A program made the position numbers and the translations under genes. A stretch of 56,163 bases of DNA from CAILUG01 sp038125665 (lineage in GTDB: Bacteria > Pseudomonadota > Gammaproteobacteria > Pseudomonadales > Pseudohongiellaceae), in contig JAYPEI010000011.1 in NCBI GenBank assembly GCA_038125665.1, forward strand, positions 1 to 56,163. The letters run 5' to 3'. Of this stretch, positions 1 through 9,439 are shown one piece after another (the stretch's first letter is position 1; each line of letters starts with the position of its first letter). The notes below the pieces were generated by a model. The model was given only the letters and a program-made list of their open reading frames with translations, made no database searches and had not been told where the DNA came from.

Positions 1-1290
1 GAGCTACGTTGGGAAACTCAAGTATCCAATCGTGGTGATGGAGGCGGTGTTATTGTGGTTGATCAAAGGGTCATCTCAGGTGGAACCTGTGGCAACAGGG
101 GGCGAGTAAATTGTGTTATTACTGCTCATGATGCCTATGATGGAGAGCTGCTTTGGCAATTTTACACTACCCAATCTAAGCCTCTTAACCCCGCTGAAGA
201 CACGTGGTATGGATTAGAAGAGGAAAAGCGTGAGGCTTCTCCTTGGGGGTTGCCGGGATCGTGGGATTCTGAAAAAAATCTGTTGTATTGGGGCATTGCT
301 AACCCAATGCCTAATACTCGTCGAGATAGGCATCCTGGCAGGTTTAATGATCTACCTTTATCATCGCCAGTGGATCTGTACAGTAATTCAACTGTTGCAC
401 TTGATCCTGTCAATGGCGAACTCCAATGGTACTACCAACACTTACCTGGTGACGATTGGGATTTGGACATGAATGAAGAGAGGATGCTGATTGATCTTGA
501 ATTGCGTCCTGATTTATCTCATGTTAAATGGATTAATCCTAAAATTACTCCTGGTGAATTACGGGAAGTTGTTGTAAACGTTGGTGAAGGGGGTGGTCTT
601 TGGGTGCTCGACAGAGAGACAGGGGAATTCCTTTGGGCAACTCAATTCCCAGGCCCATCAGATAATTTTTTTCTTGAAGATATTAATGTTGAGACAGGTG
701 CGACTCGTATTAATTCTGCTCTTTTTGTAGATCCTCCCGGGACTCAGAAAACCATCTGTTATTTTAACACGCGAAGTTTTTGGCCTTCTTCTTACGACGC
801 AAATACCAATAGCTTATACGTTCCTTACATAAGAAATTGTCTTAAGATGACTTCGCGCGATGAATCCCAAGGTATTCGGGAAGAACGTATTGGTTCTCCA
901 CAAGATGGTTACGGTATGGAAGAGGTCAACGGGCTGGCCAAAATTAATTTGGTCACTGGTGAAATTCACCATTGGGCTTACGGAAAAATACCCACTAATT
1001 CAGCAATGTTGAGTACTTCAGGAGGTCTGATTTTCTGGGGAGATATCTGGGGGAACTATGAAGCCAGAGAATCAGAGTCGGGTGAGGTCCTGTGGCATGA
1101 GCAACTAGAGGGACCAGTCACGATGAGCAACATCACCTACTCTGTCAATGGGAGACAGTATGTTGCCATCATAAGTGGTGCGACTTTATCCCAAAATAGC
1201 TTAACTAGGCAGCGTATGGGTCCTTTTGATTTGGAACTTAATGGCGATAATTCCGAGGCGATCTTACAGGTATTTTCACTGCCTAATTAG
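1..1290 (+). CDS. PQQ-dependent alcohol dehydrogenase-like protein, 5' truncated by the window edge
   Basis: The reading frame is open from base 1, so the start and any signal peptide lie outside; 429 residues are present. Repeated beta-propeller blades carry the tryptophan-docking pattern of quinoproteins, for example WVLDRETGEFLW and the closing blade around LIFWGDIWGNYEARESESGE. The segment GDDWDLDMNEE matches the place where the family has its catalytic aspartate. No CXXCH motif is present in the visible part, so the C-terminus lacks the cytochrome domain of quinohemoproteins. Members are periplasmic and oxidise alcohols or aldehydes with PQQ and calcium. It ends 8 bases inside the convergent sugar dehydrogenase gene. 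The substrate cannot be told from sequence. Confidence 0.88.
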   Translation, partial: ELRWETQVSNRGDGGGVIVVDQRVISGGTCGNRGRVNCVITAHDAYDGELLWQFYTTQSKPLNPAEDTWYGLEEEKREASPWGLPGSWDSEKNLLYWGIANPMPNTRRDRHPGRFNDLPLSSPVDLYSNSTVALDPVNGELQWYYQHLPGDDWDLDMNEERMLIDLELRPDLSHVKWINPKITPGELREVVVNVGEGGGLWVLDRETGEFLWATQFPGPSDNFFLEDINVETGATRINSALFVDPPGTQKTICYFNTRSFWPSSYDANTNSLYVPYIRNCLKMTSRDESQGIREERIGSPQDGYGMEEVNGLAKINLVTGEIHHWAYGKIPTNSAMLSTSGGLIFWGDIWGNYEARESESGEVLWHEQLEGPVTMSNITYSVNGRQYVAIISGATLSQNSLTRQRMGPFDLELNGDNSEAILQVFSLPN

Positions 1291-2503
1291 GTTTTGATAA
1301 GTGAGGTGTTGGAGGAGCAAGGCGTAGCAAAGCGCCATCTGTCTCATCAGTGAGTAAATAAATGAATTCATCCGGACCTTGCAGCACAAAGCGGATACGT
1401 TGATGAAGAAAGTTAAGTAATTCTTCGCGGCGGATCTCACCAAATTCATTAAATACTATACGTTCCAGGTGCCCCGTACCAGGAATACGTCCCTGGATCA
1501 TAGAAGTAACAAACAGGTTACCTTTCCAGTGGGGAAATTTAGAGCCAGTATAAAAACTCATTCCAGCAACTGTGATTGATGGTATCCAACTGAGTTCCGG
1601 GCTCTTAGATCCTTCCAGCCAAGGTTTAGGATTAAAGAGGGAGCCATCGTAGTCTCTTCCATAGGTAGCTAGTGGCCAACCATAATTTGCCCCAGCATCT
1701 AGTATATTCACTTCATCGCCACCTTGAGGACCATTTTCTAATTCCCATATTTCTCCAGTCTGGGGATGGGTTACAAAGTCCATGGCTGAGCGAACACCCA
1801 GCGCATAAATTTCTGGTAACGCTTCACTATTTCCAACAAATGGGTTATTGATAGGTATACTGCCATCATCATTCAATCGGAGAATCTTTCCAATATCTGT
1901 TTTAAGGCTTTGTGGGGCCTCTAAGTCGCAGCGATGGCTAACTCCCAAAAGGACAGTTTGATCAGTCATGAAGTGGAGACGAGATGAGGAACCGCAATAG
2001 TTGTCCGACCAGGCTTCTGCGACGAATAACTCTTCAATTTGGGATAATTTTTTTCCATCCCAAATTCCTCTTGAGAGGGCAGTGCTGCTCCACATTTTGT
2101 CAGTACCATCAGGATGAATTCCATCTTTTATCCAACTAAAGTAGATATAGCCATTTCTTTGAAAGTCGGGATGAAGCTCCAGATCAAAAAGTTGTTGTAA
2201 GGGAAGCTCAGATTTCAGATTTGCTACCACGGGAGCGGTAGAGTCTCCTTGTGTGTACAAGCGTATATTACCAGTGCGCTCTGAGATCAGAATTTGTTCA
2301 GGTGACAGAAAGACCATGCCAAAAGGATGGTCCATCCCTCGCACTAGTACCCTGACCTCTAACTCAGATTCTTCAAAGCTGTTGGTAATCCAAGGACCCT
2401 CTCCTAATGGGGTGACAAAAGTTTGCGCTTGAAGCTTATATGAGACACCGCTTAGTGACAGGGAGAGTAAAACTTGTATTATACTTGCTATCACAAGCTT
2501 CAT
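1283..2503 (-). CDS. PQQ-dependent soluble aldose sugar dehydrogenase-like protein
   Basis: The product is 406 residues with a signal peptide (about residues 1-26, ending near LQAQ), so it is exported. The body is the six-bladed propeller of the glucose/sorbosone dehydrogenase family (GSDH): the early HPFGMVFLSPEQILISERTG stretch and the late ENGPQGGDEVN and GANYGWP motifs are diagnostic. Such enzymes oxidise aldose sugars with PQQ in the periplasm. The usual HRNPQG segment reads GVRSAMDF here, so substrate choice may differ. It is the last gene of a minus-strand run and starts 9 bases after the ankyrin gene ends, which points to co-transcription. Its 3' end overlaps the convergent PQQ dehydrogenase gene by 8 bases. 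Confidence 0.9.
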   Translation of the reverse strand: MKLVIASIIQVLLSLSLSGVSYKLQAQTFVTPLGEGPWITNSFEESELEVRVLVRGMDHPFGMVFLSPEQILISERTGNIRLYTQGDSTAPVVANLKSELPLQQLFDLELHPDFQRNGYIYFSWIKDGIHPDGTDKMWSSTALSRGIWDGKKLSQIEELFVAEAWSDNYCGSSSRLHFMTDQTVLLGVSHRCDLEAPQSLKTDIGKILRLNDDGSIPINNPFVGNSEALPEIYALGVRSAMDFVTHPQTGEIWELENGPQGGDEVNILDAGANYGWPLATYGRDYDGSLFNPKPWLEGSKSPELSWIPSITVAGMSFYTGSKFPHWKGNLFVTSMIQGRIPGTGHLERIVFNEFGEIRREELLNFLHQRIRFVLQGPDEFIYLLTDETDGALLRLAPPTPHLSKPN

Positions 2504-2512
2504 ATGACACGC

Positions 2513-4060
2513 TCACTTTGTTGATGTTTGGTTCGACTTGCTCAGTATCTCCCTTAATACTGTTGCTGTCTCTGGTCGAGGGTCCTGCATACCACCCCGC
2601 CCAACATTGCCTGATGTTTTCCCTAAAGTGACATCTAAAGCGCTTATGCCTCCCGCATCTTTAGCTTCTAAATCAACTCCCGAGTCGGCTAGTATGCGAA
2701 CAGTTTCTGACCAACCCCAGCTTGCAGCACCATGTAAAGCTGTTCGCTCTAGTTGATCTCTCCTTGTTATATCAGCTCCACCTGCTAATAGGGTTGAAAC
2801 AGTGGCAGATGCTAACTGATCAGCTAACGGAGTTATGTAATCTCCTCGAGTATCAATACTATTTGCACCTAAACCAGCGGCAGCCATTATTGGAGTGATC
2901 CCCTCTCTGTTAGATAAGTCCACCTTTGCATCATATTTCAGTAGTAGCTCTACTGCTGGAATGTCGTGTCCTTTCGCTGCCCGAAGCAGAGGAGTCGCCC
3001 CGATGCTTAACATGCGATCAGCACCCCTGTCATCCTTCAAATGACGATAGGTTGGCTGGAGTTTAAGCTGTAAGTTTGGGTTTGCTCCTGCTTCGAGTAG
3101 CATCTCTATAATTTCTAAAGGAGTAGTGTTATCGACAGAAGGGCGGTCTGGATAGCCGCCATGTGGTAGGGTATTAACATCAACAGCAGAGTACAGAGGG
3201 TTCTCACCCCGCAGGCTCCACTTATTGACGTTGGCACCGGCTTTGATGAGATAAGCTGCAGTGTCAAAGTGCATGTTCATGATAGCAAGATTTAACGGAG
3301 TAACATTCTCTGCATCACCTTCGTCAAGATTTGCCCCCTCTTGAATAAGTAACCTGACGCACTCTAGACAACCTTCCCTAGCAGCGTATGCCAGAGCAGA
3401 CATACCACCAGCTGGACGCCATTGAAAACGACGCTCTTGGGTTACGTAACGATCACGCTCATTATCCATAGACTGAGAATTCGGATCGCCTCCAGCTGCC
3501 AGCAAAACGCGAAGCATCTCGGGCTGGCTCTGGGCAGCAGCCCAAATTATGGCGTTTTGCTGTTTCCACTTTTCTTTGAGGTTGACCTGAGCACCATGCT
3601 CTAACAAGAGTTTCGCAAGAAGGATATGATTTGAACGGGCCGCGATCATTAGTGCACTCATACCATCTTGATTCACTTTGTCGACTTTAGCGCCTGCATC
3701 CAGAAGATTTTTCACTAGAGAAATAGACCCTATTAAGGTGGCCTCAGATAATGGGGTAGCACCATAGTTATTCATTACATTAGGATCAGCTCCTGCATTT
3801 AGCAGAGCATTTACCAGTGCATCTTCTCCATAATGAACAGCCCAATGTAAAGCCGTAGTACCATTACTTTCTGGGGCATTTACATCGATTCCATCTTTAA
3901 GTAGTTGCTTTACAGTTTCTATATCACCTGCTTTGACATTTTCAATTAACTCGCTAGCGTGAACGGAATGCAGGTACAGGAATGCGATACTCAAACCAAG
4001 GGATAGCAAACAATGTCGCAGATTAATCAGTCGGGCATTCATTAGTACTTTATTTCTCAT
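2513..4060 (-). CDS. Exported ankyrin-repeat protein
   Basis: About 515 residues from the ATG at 4060; an upstream in-frame TTG at 4069 is less likely. A hydrophobic signal segment ends near HSVHAS, so the protein is probably periplasmic. The rest is roughly eleven ankyrin repeats of about 33 residues, recognisable by TPL/TAL starts followed by A and LL positions (for example TTALHWAVHYGEDALVNALL). There is no enzymatic domain, so it probably acts as a binding or scaffold protein. It sits between the DUF1552 gene and the PQQ sugar dehydrogenase gene on the same strand, 9 bases from the latter. A partner within the same operon is a reasonable guess. No strong Shine-Dalgarno is visible. Confidence 0.85.
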   Translation of the reverse strand: MRNKVLMNARLINLRHCLLSLGLSIAFLYLHSVHASELIENVKAGDIETVKQLLKDGIDVNAPESNGTTALHWAVHYGEDALVNALLNAGADPNVMNNYGATPLSEATLIGSISLVKNLLDAGAKVDKVNQDGMSALMIAARSNHILLAKLLLEHGAQVNLKEKWKQQNAIIWAAAQSQPEMLRVLLAAGGDPNSQSMDNERDRYVTQERRFQWRPAGGMSALAYAAREGCLECVRLLIQEGANLDEGDAENVTPLNLAIMNMHFDTAAYLIKAGANVNKWSLRGENPLYSAVDVNTLPHGGYPDRPSVDNTTPLEIIEMLLEAGANPNLQLKLQPTYRHLKDDRGADRMLSIGATPLLRAAKGHDIPAVELLLKYDAKVDLSNREGITPIMAAAGLGANSIDTRGDYITPLADQLASATVSTLLAGGADITRRDQLERTALHGAASWGWSETVRILADSGVDLEAKDAGGISALDVTLGKTSGNVGRGGMQDPRPETATVLREILSKSNQTSTK

Positions 4061-4162
4061 ATTTATCAAAAAGGGATAGATCTATCAAAACTTAACACTT
4101 CTGAGAGCTAGCATGCCTGCTGCTCTATTGTAGTGTTCATTAAAAGTTTAGACATGATCTTG

Positions 4163-5479
4163 TTATATCTCAGCAAGCACTCCGGTGCTGTCGCCATGAG
4201 ATTCTATTGGTAATCCAACACGTTGCATCATGGTCAGTAATAGGTTTGCTAATGGAGTGTGGTCTGGATATCGGAGATGTTGTCCACCCTTAATAGCACC
4301 TCCTGCGTTACCGAGCAGGACAGAAGGCAAGGGGAAGTGATCATGAGCATTAGAATTAGACATATTCCCCCCGTACAAGAAGACAGAATTGTCTAGCAGG
4401 GAGTTTTCACCATCAGATATATTTGCCATTTTGTCGAGGAAACGAGCTATTTCCACACTGTGCCATGTTTGAAGTTTTGAAAGCTTTTCAATGCTCACTA
4501 AACTATTGTTGTGATGAGATAGTGGGTGAAATGCGTCAGGAATACCAATGTGATTATAGGCTTGGTTTGAGACTTCAGCTGCAAGCATAAAAGATACGAC
4601 ACGAGTCATATTAGATTGATATGAAAGCGTGATCATGTCGAACATAAGACGCATACGCTCGTCAAAATCAGGGATACCTGAGGGTAGTTCTGGTAGCTCA
4701 TAGATAGAAAGATCGCGTGACTCCGCTTTAAGGACTCGACGCTCAATTTCACGAACGGAATCTAAATAGCCTTCAAGAATAACTCGATCACTAGCCCCTA
4801 ATGACTTTTTTAAAGAATTTGTTTCTTCACTCACCATATCTAAGAGACTTAGATAGTCATTAGCGATACTCGCTCTTTCAGAATCTGTGGTACCTTCTCC
4901 AAAGAGCTTAGCAAAGAATTTTTTGGGGCTAAACTCCATAGGTAGGGGGGTTGTGGGATTGCTGAATGAAATTGTCATTCCAAAACTACAGCCATAAGTT
5001 CCATCACAAGCCGAACTGCCTCCTTTTTCCTCAGTGGAGACTTCAATAGAAGGTAGTGCATTATCCTGACCAATATATTGTGCACATAACTGATCGGCCG
5101 TAACACCACCTTTGGGAGCATTACTTCGAGCTGGAGGTACGCAGCTTAACCAAGTGCCTGGTGTAATAGCGTGAACAGCAGAGCTAACAGCCGGACGATT
5201 ACCCAAGCCAGAAACTATAGTCAGTTTATCTTTGTAAGCTTCAAAAGGTTTCAGAATAGGTTTAAGTTCAAAGTTAGTTCCTTCATCTTCAGGCGTCCAA
5301 TCACGCATGATTGCACCATGAGGTAAATAGAAAAAACCAACTCTCGGTTTAGGGGCTGCTGCAGTATTAGCCAATGCTGTTGCTGCTGGCACCATAGCAT
5401 CTAAAAAAGGTAATGCTAAACTGACACCAGAGGCGCGTAACAAGTGACGCCGTGAGAGATATTTTTTTGTAAGAAACAT
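4163..5479 (-). CDS. DUF1552 family protein with Tat signal
   Basis: I choose the ATG at 5479 (438 residues) because GCGAGG lies just upstream; the longer TTG-started frame at 5515 would overlap the preceding gene. The N-terminus has a twin-arginine signal (LSRRHLLRASGVSLALPFLDAM), so the folded protein is exported. The body matches DUF1552, a family of unknown function distantly like the sulfatase/alkaline-phosphatase fold: see FFYLPHGAIMRDWTP and the late FLYGGNMSNSNAHDHFPLP. DUF1552 genes are commonly paired with DUF1592 cytochromes, as here with a 22-base gap. They may act together on the same exported substrate; no reaction is established. Confidence 0.9.
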   Translation of the reverse strand: MFLTKKYLSRRHLLRASGVSLALPFLDAMVPAATALANTAAAPKPRVGFFYLPHGAIMRDWTPEDEGTNFELKPILKPFEAYKDKLTIVSGLGNRPAVSSAVHAITPGTWLSCVPPARSNAPKGGVTADQLCAQYIGQDNALPSIEVSTEEKGGSSACDGTYGCSFGMTISFSNPTTPLPMEFSPKKFFAKLFGEGTTDSERASIANDYLSLLDMVSEETNSLKKSLGASDRVILEGYLDSVREIERRVLKAESRDLSIYELPELPSGIPDFDERMRLMFDMITLSYQSNMTRVVSFMLAAEVSNQAYNHIGIPDAFHPLSHHNNSLVSIEKLSKLQTWHSVEIARFLDKMANISDGENSLLDNSVFLYGGNMSNSNAHDHFPLPSVLLGNAGGAIKGGQHLRYPDHTPLANLLLTMMQRVGLPIESHGDSTGVLAEI

Positions 5480-5501
5480 ATTTATCCTCGCTTGCTGGCT
5501 A

Positions 5502-7931
5502 TTATTGAGAAGCAATAGTCACTGTATCATGGTTCTCTTCTGCTTCCGGCAAAGATTTGCTCATGAATGGGGCACTTTTCACAATACCTTCAATCAATGC
5601 AGAAAAAGTGAAGTTTTGTTCCTTCGCTGAACGTACCACATTTCGAACCACAGGCATGTCCATGTATTCAACTTGACGTCCTAGAGAAAATATCATCAGT
5701 TTTTCTGTCAGTGCTTGAACAAACTGCTCAGGATTTTTAGTAAGTGCCCGACGTAGTTCTGATGGACGACTAATGCTTTGTCCAGAAGCAAGATTACCAC
5801 GTGCATCTATAGCACTTTGTGCCCACCGATCTATATCACGCCACTGACCTATAGCATTGAAATGTTCCAAGGCCATTCCAAGTGGATCTATAACACCGTG
5901 ACATTGATTACAACTTGGTTGAGCTCGATGATTTTCCAGACGCTCACGAACGGTTGTCGCTTTTTCACCAGGTTTGATATCTAAGTTAGTTTCAACTCCA
6001 GGAGGAGGTGCTGAAGGTGGAGCGCCGACGAGATTTTCGAGTATATATGCACCACGTAATACCGGAGAAGTTCGGTTTGGATAGGATGTGAGCAGGTGTA
6101 TTCCACTTTTACCAAGCAGGCCATGACGTTCAGCATCTTCTAAATCGACACGACGGAACTGAGAACCGCGTACAGAATTGATACCATAATGACGAGCAAG
6201 TCGTTCATCAAGATAGGTTTCTTTTGCATCTAATAAATCCACTACGGAGCGCTCAGAGCGCAGGATACTATCGATAAACAGTAACAATTCTCTAGTCATA
6301 GATTGACGTAAATCAGGGTCGAAATCTGGGTATAAACGTGGGTCTGGATCAATAGCGTTTATATCGCCCAAACGTAACCATTGATGAGCAAAATTATTAG
6401 TCAAATTGCGTGCTCTCTCATCAACAAGCATACGCTGAAGTTGCTGTTTCAAAATGCCTGGTTCATTGAGCTTGCCAGCTTCTGCCAGATCAAGCAGCTC
6501 TGCATCCGGCCCTCTGCTCCAGAGGAAAAATGACAGACGACTGGCTAATTCAAAGTTAGAAATGGGGTAGATCTGACCAGGCTTAGCATCCTCTGGTAAT
6601 GGCTCCGCACGGTAAAGAAATTTGGTTGAGGCGAGTATAGACATGATGCCTTTTTGGACGCCAGATTCAAAACCGCCTTCCGTAACACCTTGTTGGTAAA
6701 ACCGCATAATAGCTCTCATATCGTCTTCAGTGACAGTGCGACGGAAGGCTTGTCGTGCTAATCCTTCAAGAATTTTCTCAGCACAGGGTTGGGCTTCATC
6801 ATTATTTCTAGGGTAACAGGTGAAAATCTTCTCACGACTTGGTATGACACTAGTGGATTCAGTATTTAGAGGACCATATGTTTTGAAAGCAACTACAACG
6901 GGAATGTTGTCCTGACCCTCTCCTGGACTTAAATGGTCAATTATTCGGTCAGATTCGGCAAAAGTACGAGCAACAAAGGTGACCCCAATTCGATGCTTCC
7001 CAGCCTTGATTTGTAGTTTTATCCCCTTGAAGCGGTTTTCAATATCGGTAATAGCGGGTGTTTGGTACAAATCTACCGCTTCAGCATCTTCATACCCTCC
7101 AAGGTATTCAGTAAACACTTCTTCATCATCTAAAGTCATGATGAAGCGGTGTTTAGACTCAAGCCACCATGTAGGATAGGAGCGTTGCAATGACCCTTCT
7201 TGCGAAGAAATTTCCACGTTGAATTCGTACTCCCCATCGGCAGGGAAATAATGCTCAACAGAGTAGCCTCCTCTGGTCCCCAGTGGCAGACCCTCAACGT
7301 GACGATACTGTGTCATCAGGCTGGGAGCTGAATAGGTCACAATATCTGCCTCAGCTGATTTTGAGGCCACAGCAGAGATGCTTATTTGTCTTGCTGCCTG
7401 CATGTACTGTTCAAGAAAAGTAGGGGAAACCTGCAAGGCATTGGCTACATTGTCGAACCCATCACTTGAAGTATCAACAGGAAGAAGGTCGGCTGCATCA
7501 ATATCAACCCCAAGTAAGTCTTCTACCGAGTTTTCATATTCTTTACGATTTAGTCGATGCAAAGCAACGTAACTACCGCCCGGTTCATCTGAGGCTAAAG
7601 CATCTAGATAAGATTCCATACTAGAAACAAAATCTTTGAGTTGATTTTCTTCAGGTCGTTCATTACCAGGGGGGGGCATTAGGTTGCCTCTCAACTTACG
7701 TACAGCTAGTTCAAAGACGTCTCTATGCTTGGCAACATCCTCTGGACTGTAACTGTCGAAGGCAATGGATCCTGCCCAGTCTTCGATGTTATGACACTGA
7801 GTGCAGTAATCATTCAGTAGTGACCACTGATTTTCGAGCTCTGCAAGATTTTTTTCATTTGCCTTTGAAGGCAAAGTTAAAAGTAATGAGCTTGAAATTA
7901 ATAAGCCAGCATGCAGGGCTAGATTTCTCAT
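5502..7931 (-). CDS. DUF1592 family c-type cytochrome-like protein (DUF1587/1592/1588/1585)
   Basis: The product is 809 residues with a signal peptide (about residues 1-24). A first haem motif, CTQCH, is at residues 43-47, followed by the DUF1587 region with the LHRLNRKEYENSVEDLLG signature, the DUF1592/DUF1588 core, and a second haem motif, CNQCH, near residue 675 followed by GVIDPLGMALEHFN, typical of DUF1588/DUF1585. This multi-domain arrangement is abundant in Planctomycetes and occurs in marine gammaproteobacteria. It is periplasmic and probably redox active, with unknown substrate. Its ATG overlaps the MBL-fold gene stop by four bases (ATGA), so translation is likely coupled. A run of eight C (coding strand) lies early in the gene. 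Confidence 0.92.
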   Translation of the reverse strand: MRNLALHAGLLISSSLLLTLPSKANEKNLAELENQWSLLNDYCTQCHNIEDWAGSIAFDSYSPEDVAKHRDVFELAVRKLRGNLMPPPGNERPEENQLKDFVSSMESYLDALASDEPGGSYVALHRLNRKEYENSVEDLLGVDIDAADLLPVDTSSDGFDNVANALQVSPTFLEQYMQAARQISISAVASKSAEADIVTYSAPSLMTQYRHVEGLPLGTRGGYSVEHYFPADGEYEFNVEISSQEGSLQRSYPTWWLESKHRFIMTLDDEEVFTEYLGGYEDAEAVDLYQTPAITDIENRFKGIKLQIKAGKHRIGVTFVARTFAESDRIIDHLSPGEGQDNIPVVVAFKTYGPLNTESTSVIPSREKIFTCYPRNNDEAQPCAEKILEGLARQAFRRTVTEDDMRAIMRFYQQGVTEGGFESGVQKGIMSILASTKFLYRAEPLPEDAKPGQIYPISNFELASRLSFFLWSRGPDAELLDLAEAGKLNEPGILKQQLQRMLVDERARNLTNNFAHQWLRLGDINAIDPDPRLYPDFDPDLRQSMTRELLLFIDSILRSERSVVDLLDAKETYLDERLARHYGINSVRGSQFRRVDLEDAERHGLLGKSGIHLLTSYPNRTSPVLRGAYILENLVGAPPSAPPPGVETNLDIKPGEKATTVRERLENHRAQPSCNQCHGVIDPLGMALEHFNAIGQWRDIDRWAQSAIDARGNLASGQSISRPSELRRALTKNPEQFVQALTEKLMIFSLGRQVEYMDMPVVRNVVRSAKEQNFTFSALIEGIVKSAPFMSKSLPEAEENHDTVTIASQ

Positions 7932-8887
7932 ATGAACCCTCCCATGTCACCGGTGTGTAATGCCATACCAAGATAGCTTTCTCGTATAAACTCTGAAGGA
8001 TCACCTAGCCTGATTTCATAGTCCCTCGTCAAATTAGCATCCATCATGTTTTGTGCGTGGAAACCGTCAATCATCATTGTTTTCATCTTTGCATAGAGGT
8101 CCTGAAGCATAGATAATTGAATTTCTAAGTCTGCTCTACCTAATACTCCGCCTTGGTCTGGAATTAACCGTGTATTTTCATCAGAGAGAGCTAACATTTC
8201 TTCGTTGCCTTTTATTAGCCCACCAAGCCAGCCTCCAGTAGCAATATCACAGATAGGCCAGCGATTATTGGTCAACAGCCCACCACAATGAATGATGTTT
8301 TCCTCCTCCAAGTGAATATAGAGATCACCATCTGTATGAGCCTGTTCAGGATGATAGAAATTGAAGGATGTACCAAAAAGCTCAAGTCTTCCAGATCCGT
8401 AGAAAGTTTCATCAGGAAGCGCCGACGTAGGTCTTGGTGAATAATGCTCTTCACGCCATGCCACCTTAAATTCAGCCCCAAGCCAAAGTCGTGTATTTTC
8501 ATGTGCAATGATTTTTGCCCCCAAATCATGCATGATTTCATTTCCACCGCTGTGATCGGCATGCCAGTGAGTATTTATAACCGCCTTGATAGGCTCTCTT
8601 AGAACTGCTAACGCCTTCAAGAGGGAATCTGTAGATTCAGAATCCCCGCTGTCTAGGAGACACAAACCTAAGCCGTTGGAGATGGCTAAAACATTACTTT
8701 TAGGACCAACAAAGAGGTGTACTTTGTCGCTAAGTTGCTGATGATGCCAGTCAGATTTTGCAGATTTTTTCTCAATGATCTGGGCAGTCGTTAAGGTCGG
8801 GGCAAATAAGGTCATTCCATGAGCTTTGAGAAGACCATGAACCAACGTCCGGCGTGAGATTGAGTTTTTTATGTAAGCATCTAACAT
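7928..8887 (-). CDS. Tat-exported MBL-fold hydrolase-like protein with altered metal site
   Basis: 319 residues. An SRRTLVHGLLKAHG segment near the N-terminus looks like a twin-arginine signal. The metallo-beta-lactamase motif HWHADHSGG is at residues 107-115 and the third histidine is in HTDGD at 184. Two usual ligands are missing: the bridging aspartate (normally in a TGDLF-type motif) is Gly203 in IIHCGGLL, and the last histidine (normally in PGHG) is Gln245 in IPDQGG. So a full two-metal site looks impossible, although a one-metal enzyme or a binding role remains possible. It is the first gene of the minus-strand DUF1592/DUF1552 operon and overlaps the next gene by four bases. Confidence 0.88.
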   Translation of the reverse strand: MLDAYIKNSISRRTLVHGLLKAHGMTLFAPTLTTAQIIEKKSAKSDWHHQQLSDKVHLFVGPKSNVLAISNGLGLCLLDSGDSESTDSLLKALAVLREPIKAVINTHWHADHSGGNEIMHDLGAKIIAHENTRLWLGAEFKVAWREEHYSPRPTSALPDETFYGSGRLELFGTSFNFYHPEQAHTDGDLYIHLEEENIIHCGGLLTNNRWPICDIATGGWLGGLIKGNEEMLALSDENTRLIPDQGGVLGRADLEIQLSMLQDLYAKMKTMMIDGFHAQNMMDANLTRDYEIRLGDPSEFIRESYLGMALHTGDMGGFI

Positions 8888-9128
8888 ATTTAGAAATTTA
8901 TACTAACTGACCTTGTAAAACAATTAACATTAAATCCATGAATATTGAATTTTCTAGGGCAAATACAGAATAAAAAAAGAGTTTTTGACAAGCTTATATT
9001 TTTCAATAGTTTACTAGAAAAATATGAAATAAAAGCGCAGCATATTCTTCGCTCTCAGGCAGATTCATCTGGTAAATCGCTAATCAATTAGGCTAGTGAT
9101 TGACTCAGAGGGAACACTCTTGTTGATG

Positions 9129-9171
9129 GCATGGTTTATCTTGCGTTAGAAGTTGATCTAAAGCCATGCCC
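9129..9171. repeat. Inverted repeat GGCATGG / CCATGCC
   Basis: GGCATGG at 9129-9135 and CCATGCC at 9165-9171 are perfect complements. TTTA/TAAA inside can extend the stem with a bulge. It lies mid-way in the divergent spacer, so it could be an operator or an RNA stem; chance is not excluded. Confidence 0.35.
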
Positions 9172-9265
9172 TTGAATCTTTTCAAGTAGTTGACCTTCTA
9201 CTACATAATTGTCTTAATTGATCATCCTGCACTCTGAATTTTTAGTATTTTTGTACTTTATCCAC

Positions 9266-9304
9266 CACTGTGACCAGAATCTCTAAGCGAGTACTTGCAC
9301 AGTG
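9266..9304. repeat. Inverted repeat CACTGTG / CACAGTG
   Basis: CACTGTG at 9266-9272 and CACAGTG at 9298-9304 are complementary, separated by 25 bases. It lies about 135 bases upstream of the 9440 gene. It is a candidate regulator site or stem; evidence is the symmetry alone. Confidence 0.3.
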
Positions 9305-9439
9305 AAAAACACCTTTTCTTAACCAAGATACAAAATCGTGACAATAAATTTCAAATTAAGGTCATGTTTGCTGTGGCGACTAGGAAGTCTGTTAAATTCA
9401 GCTATACTCGCATGAAAACAGAGAGCTAAAGGGAAAATC

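Larger units (their letters stand above)
8888..9439. other. 552-base divergent intergenic region with two inverted repeats
   Basis: AT-rich spacer between the divergently transcribed MBL-fold gene and the GTWF-type gene. I find no convincing small gene. It holds two 7-base inverted repeats with long loops (9129-9171 and 9266-9304). A possible minus-strand -10 (TATAAA) lies about 15 bases from the MBL ATG, and a possible plus-strand -10 (TATACT, 9403-9408) lies ahead of the 9440 gene, but neither has a good -35. Confidence 0.5.

Noticed and set aside
5480..5515. TTG-started extension of the DUF1552 gene
   Set aside because: It would overlap the upstream gene and place extra residues before a normal twin-arginine signal; ATG 5479 with GCGAGG upstream is better.
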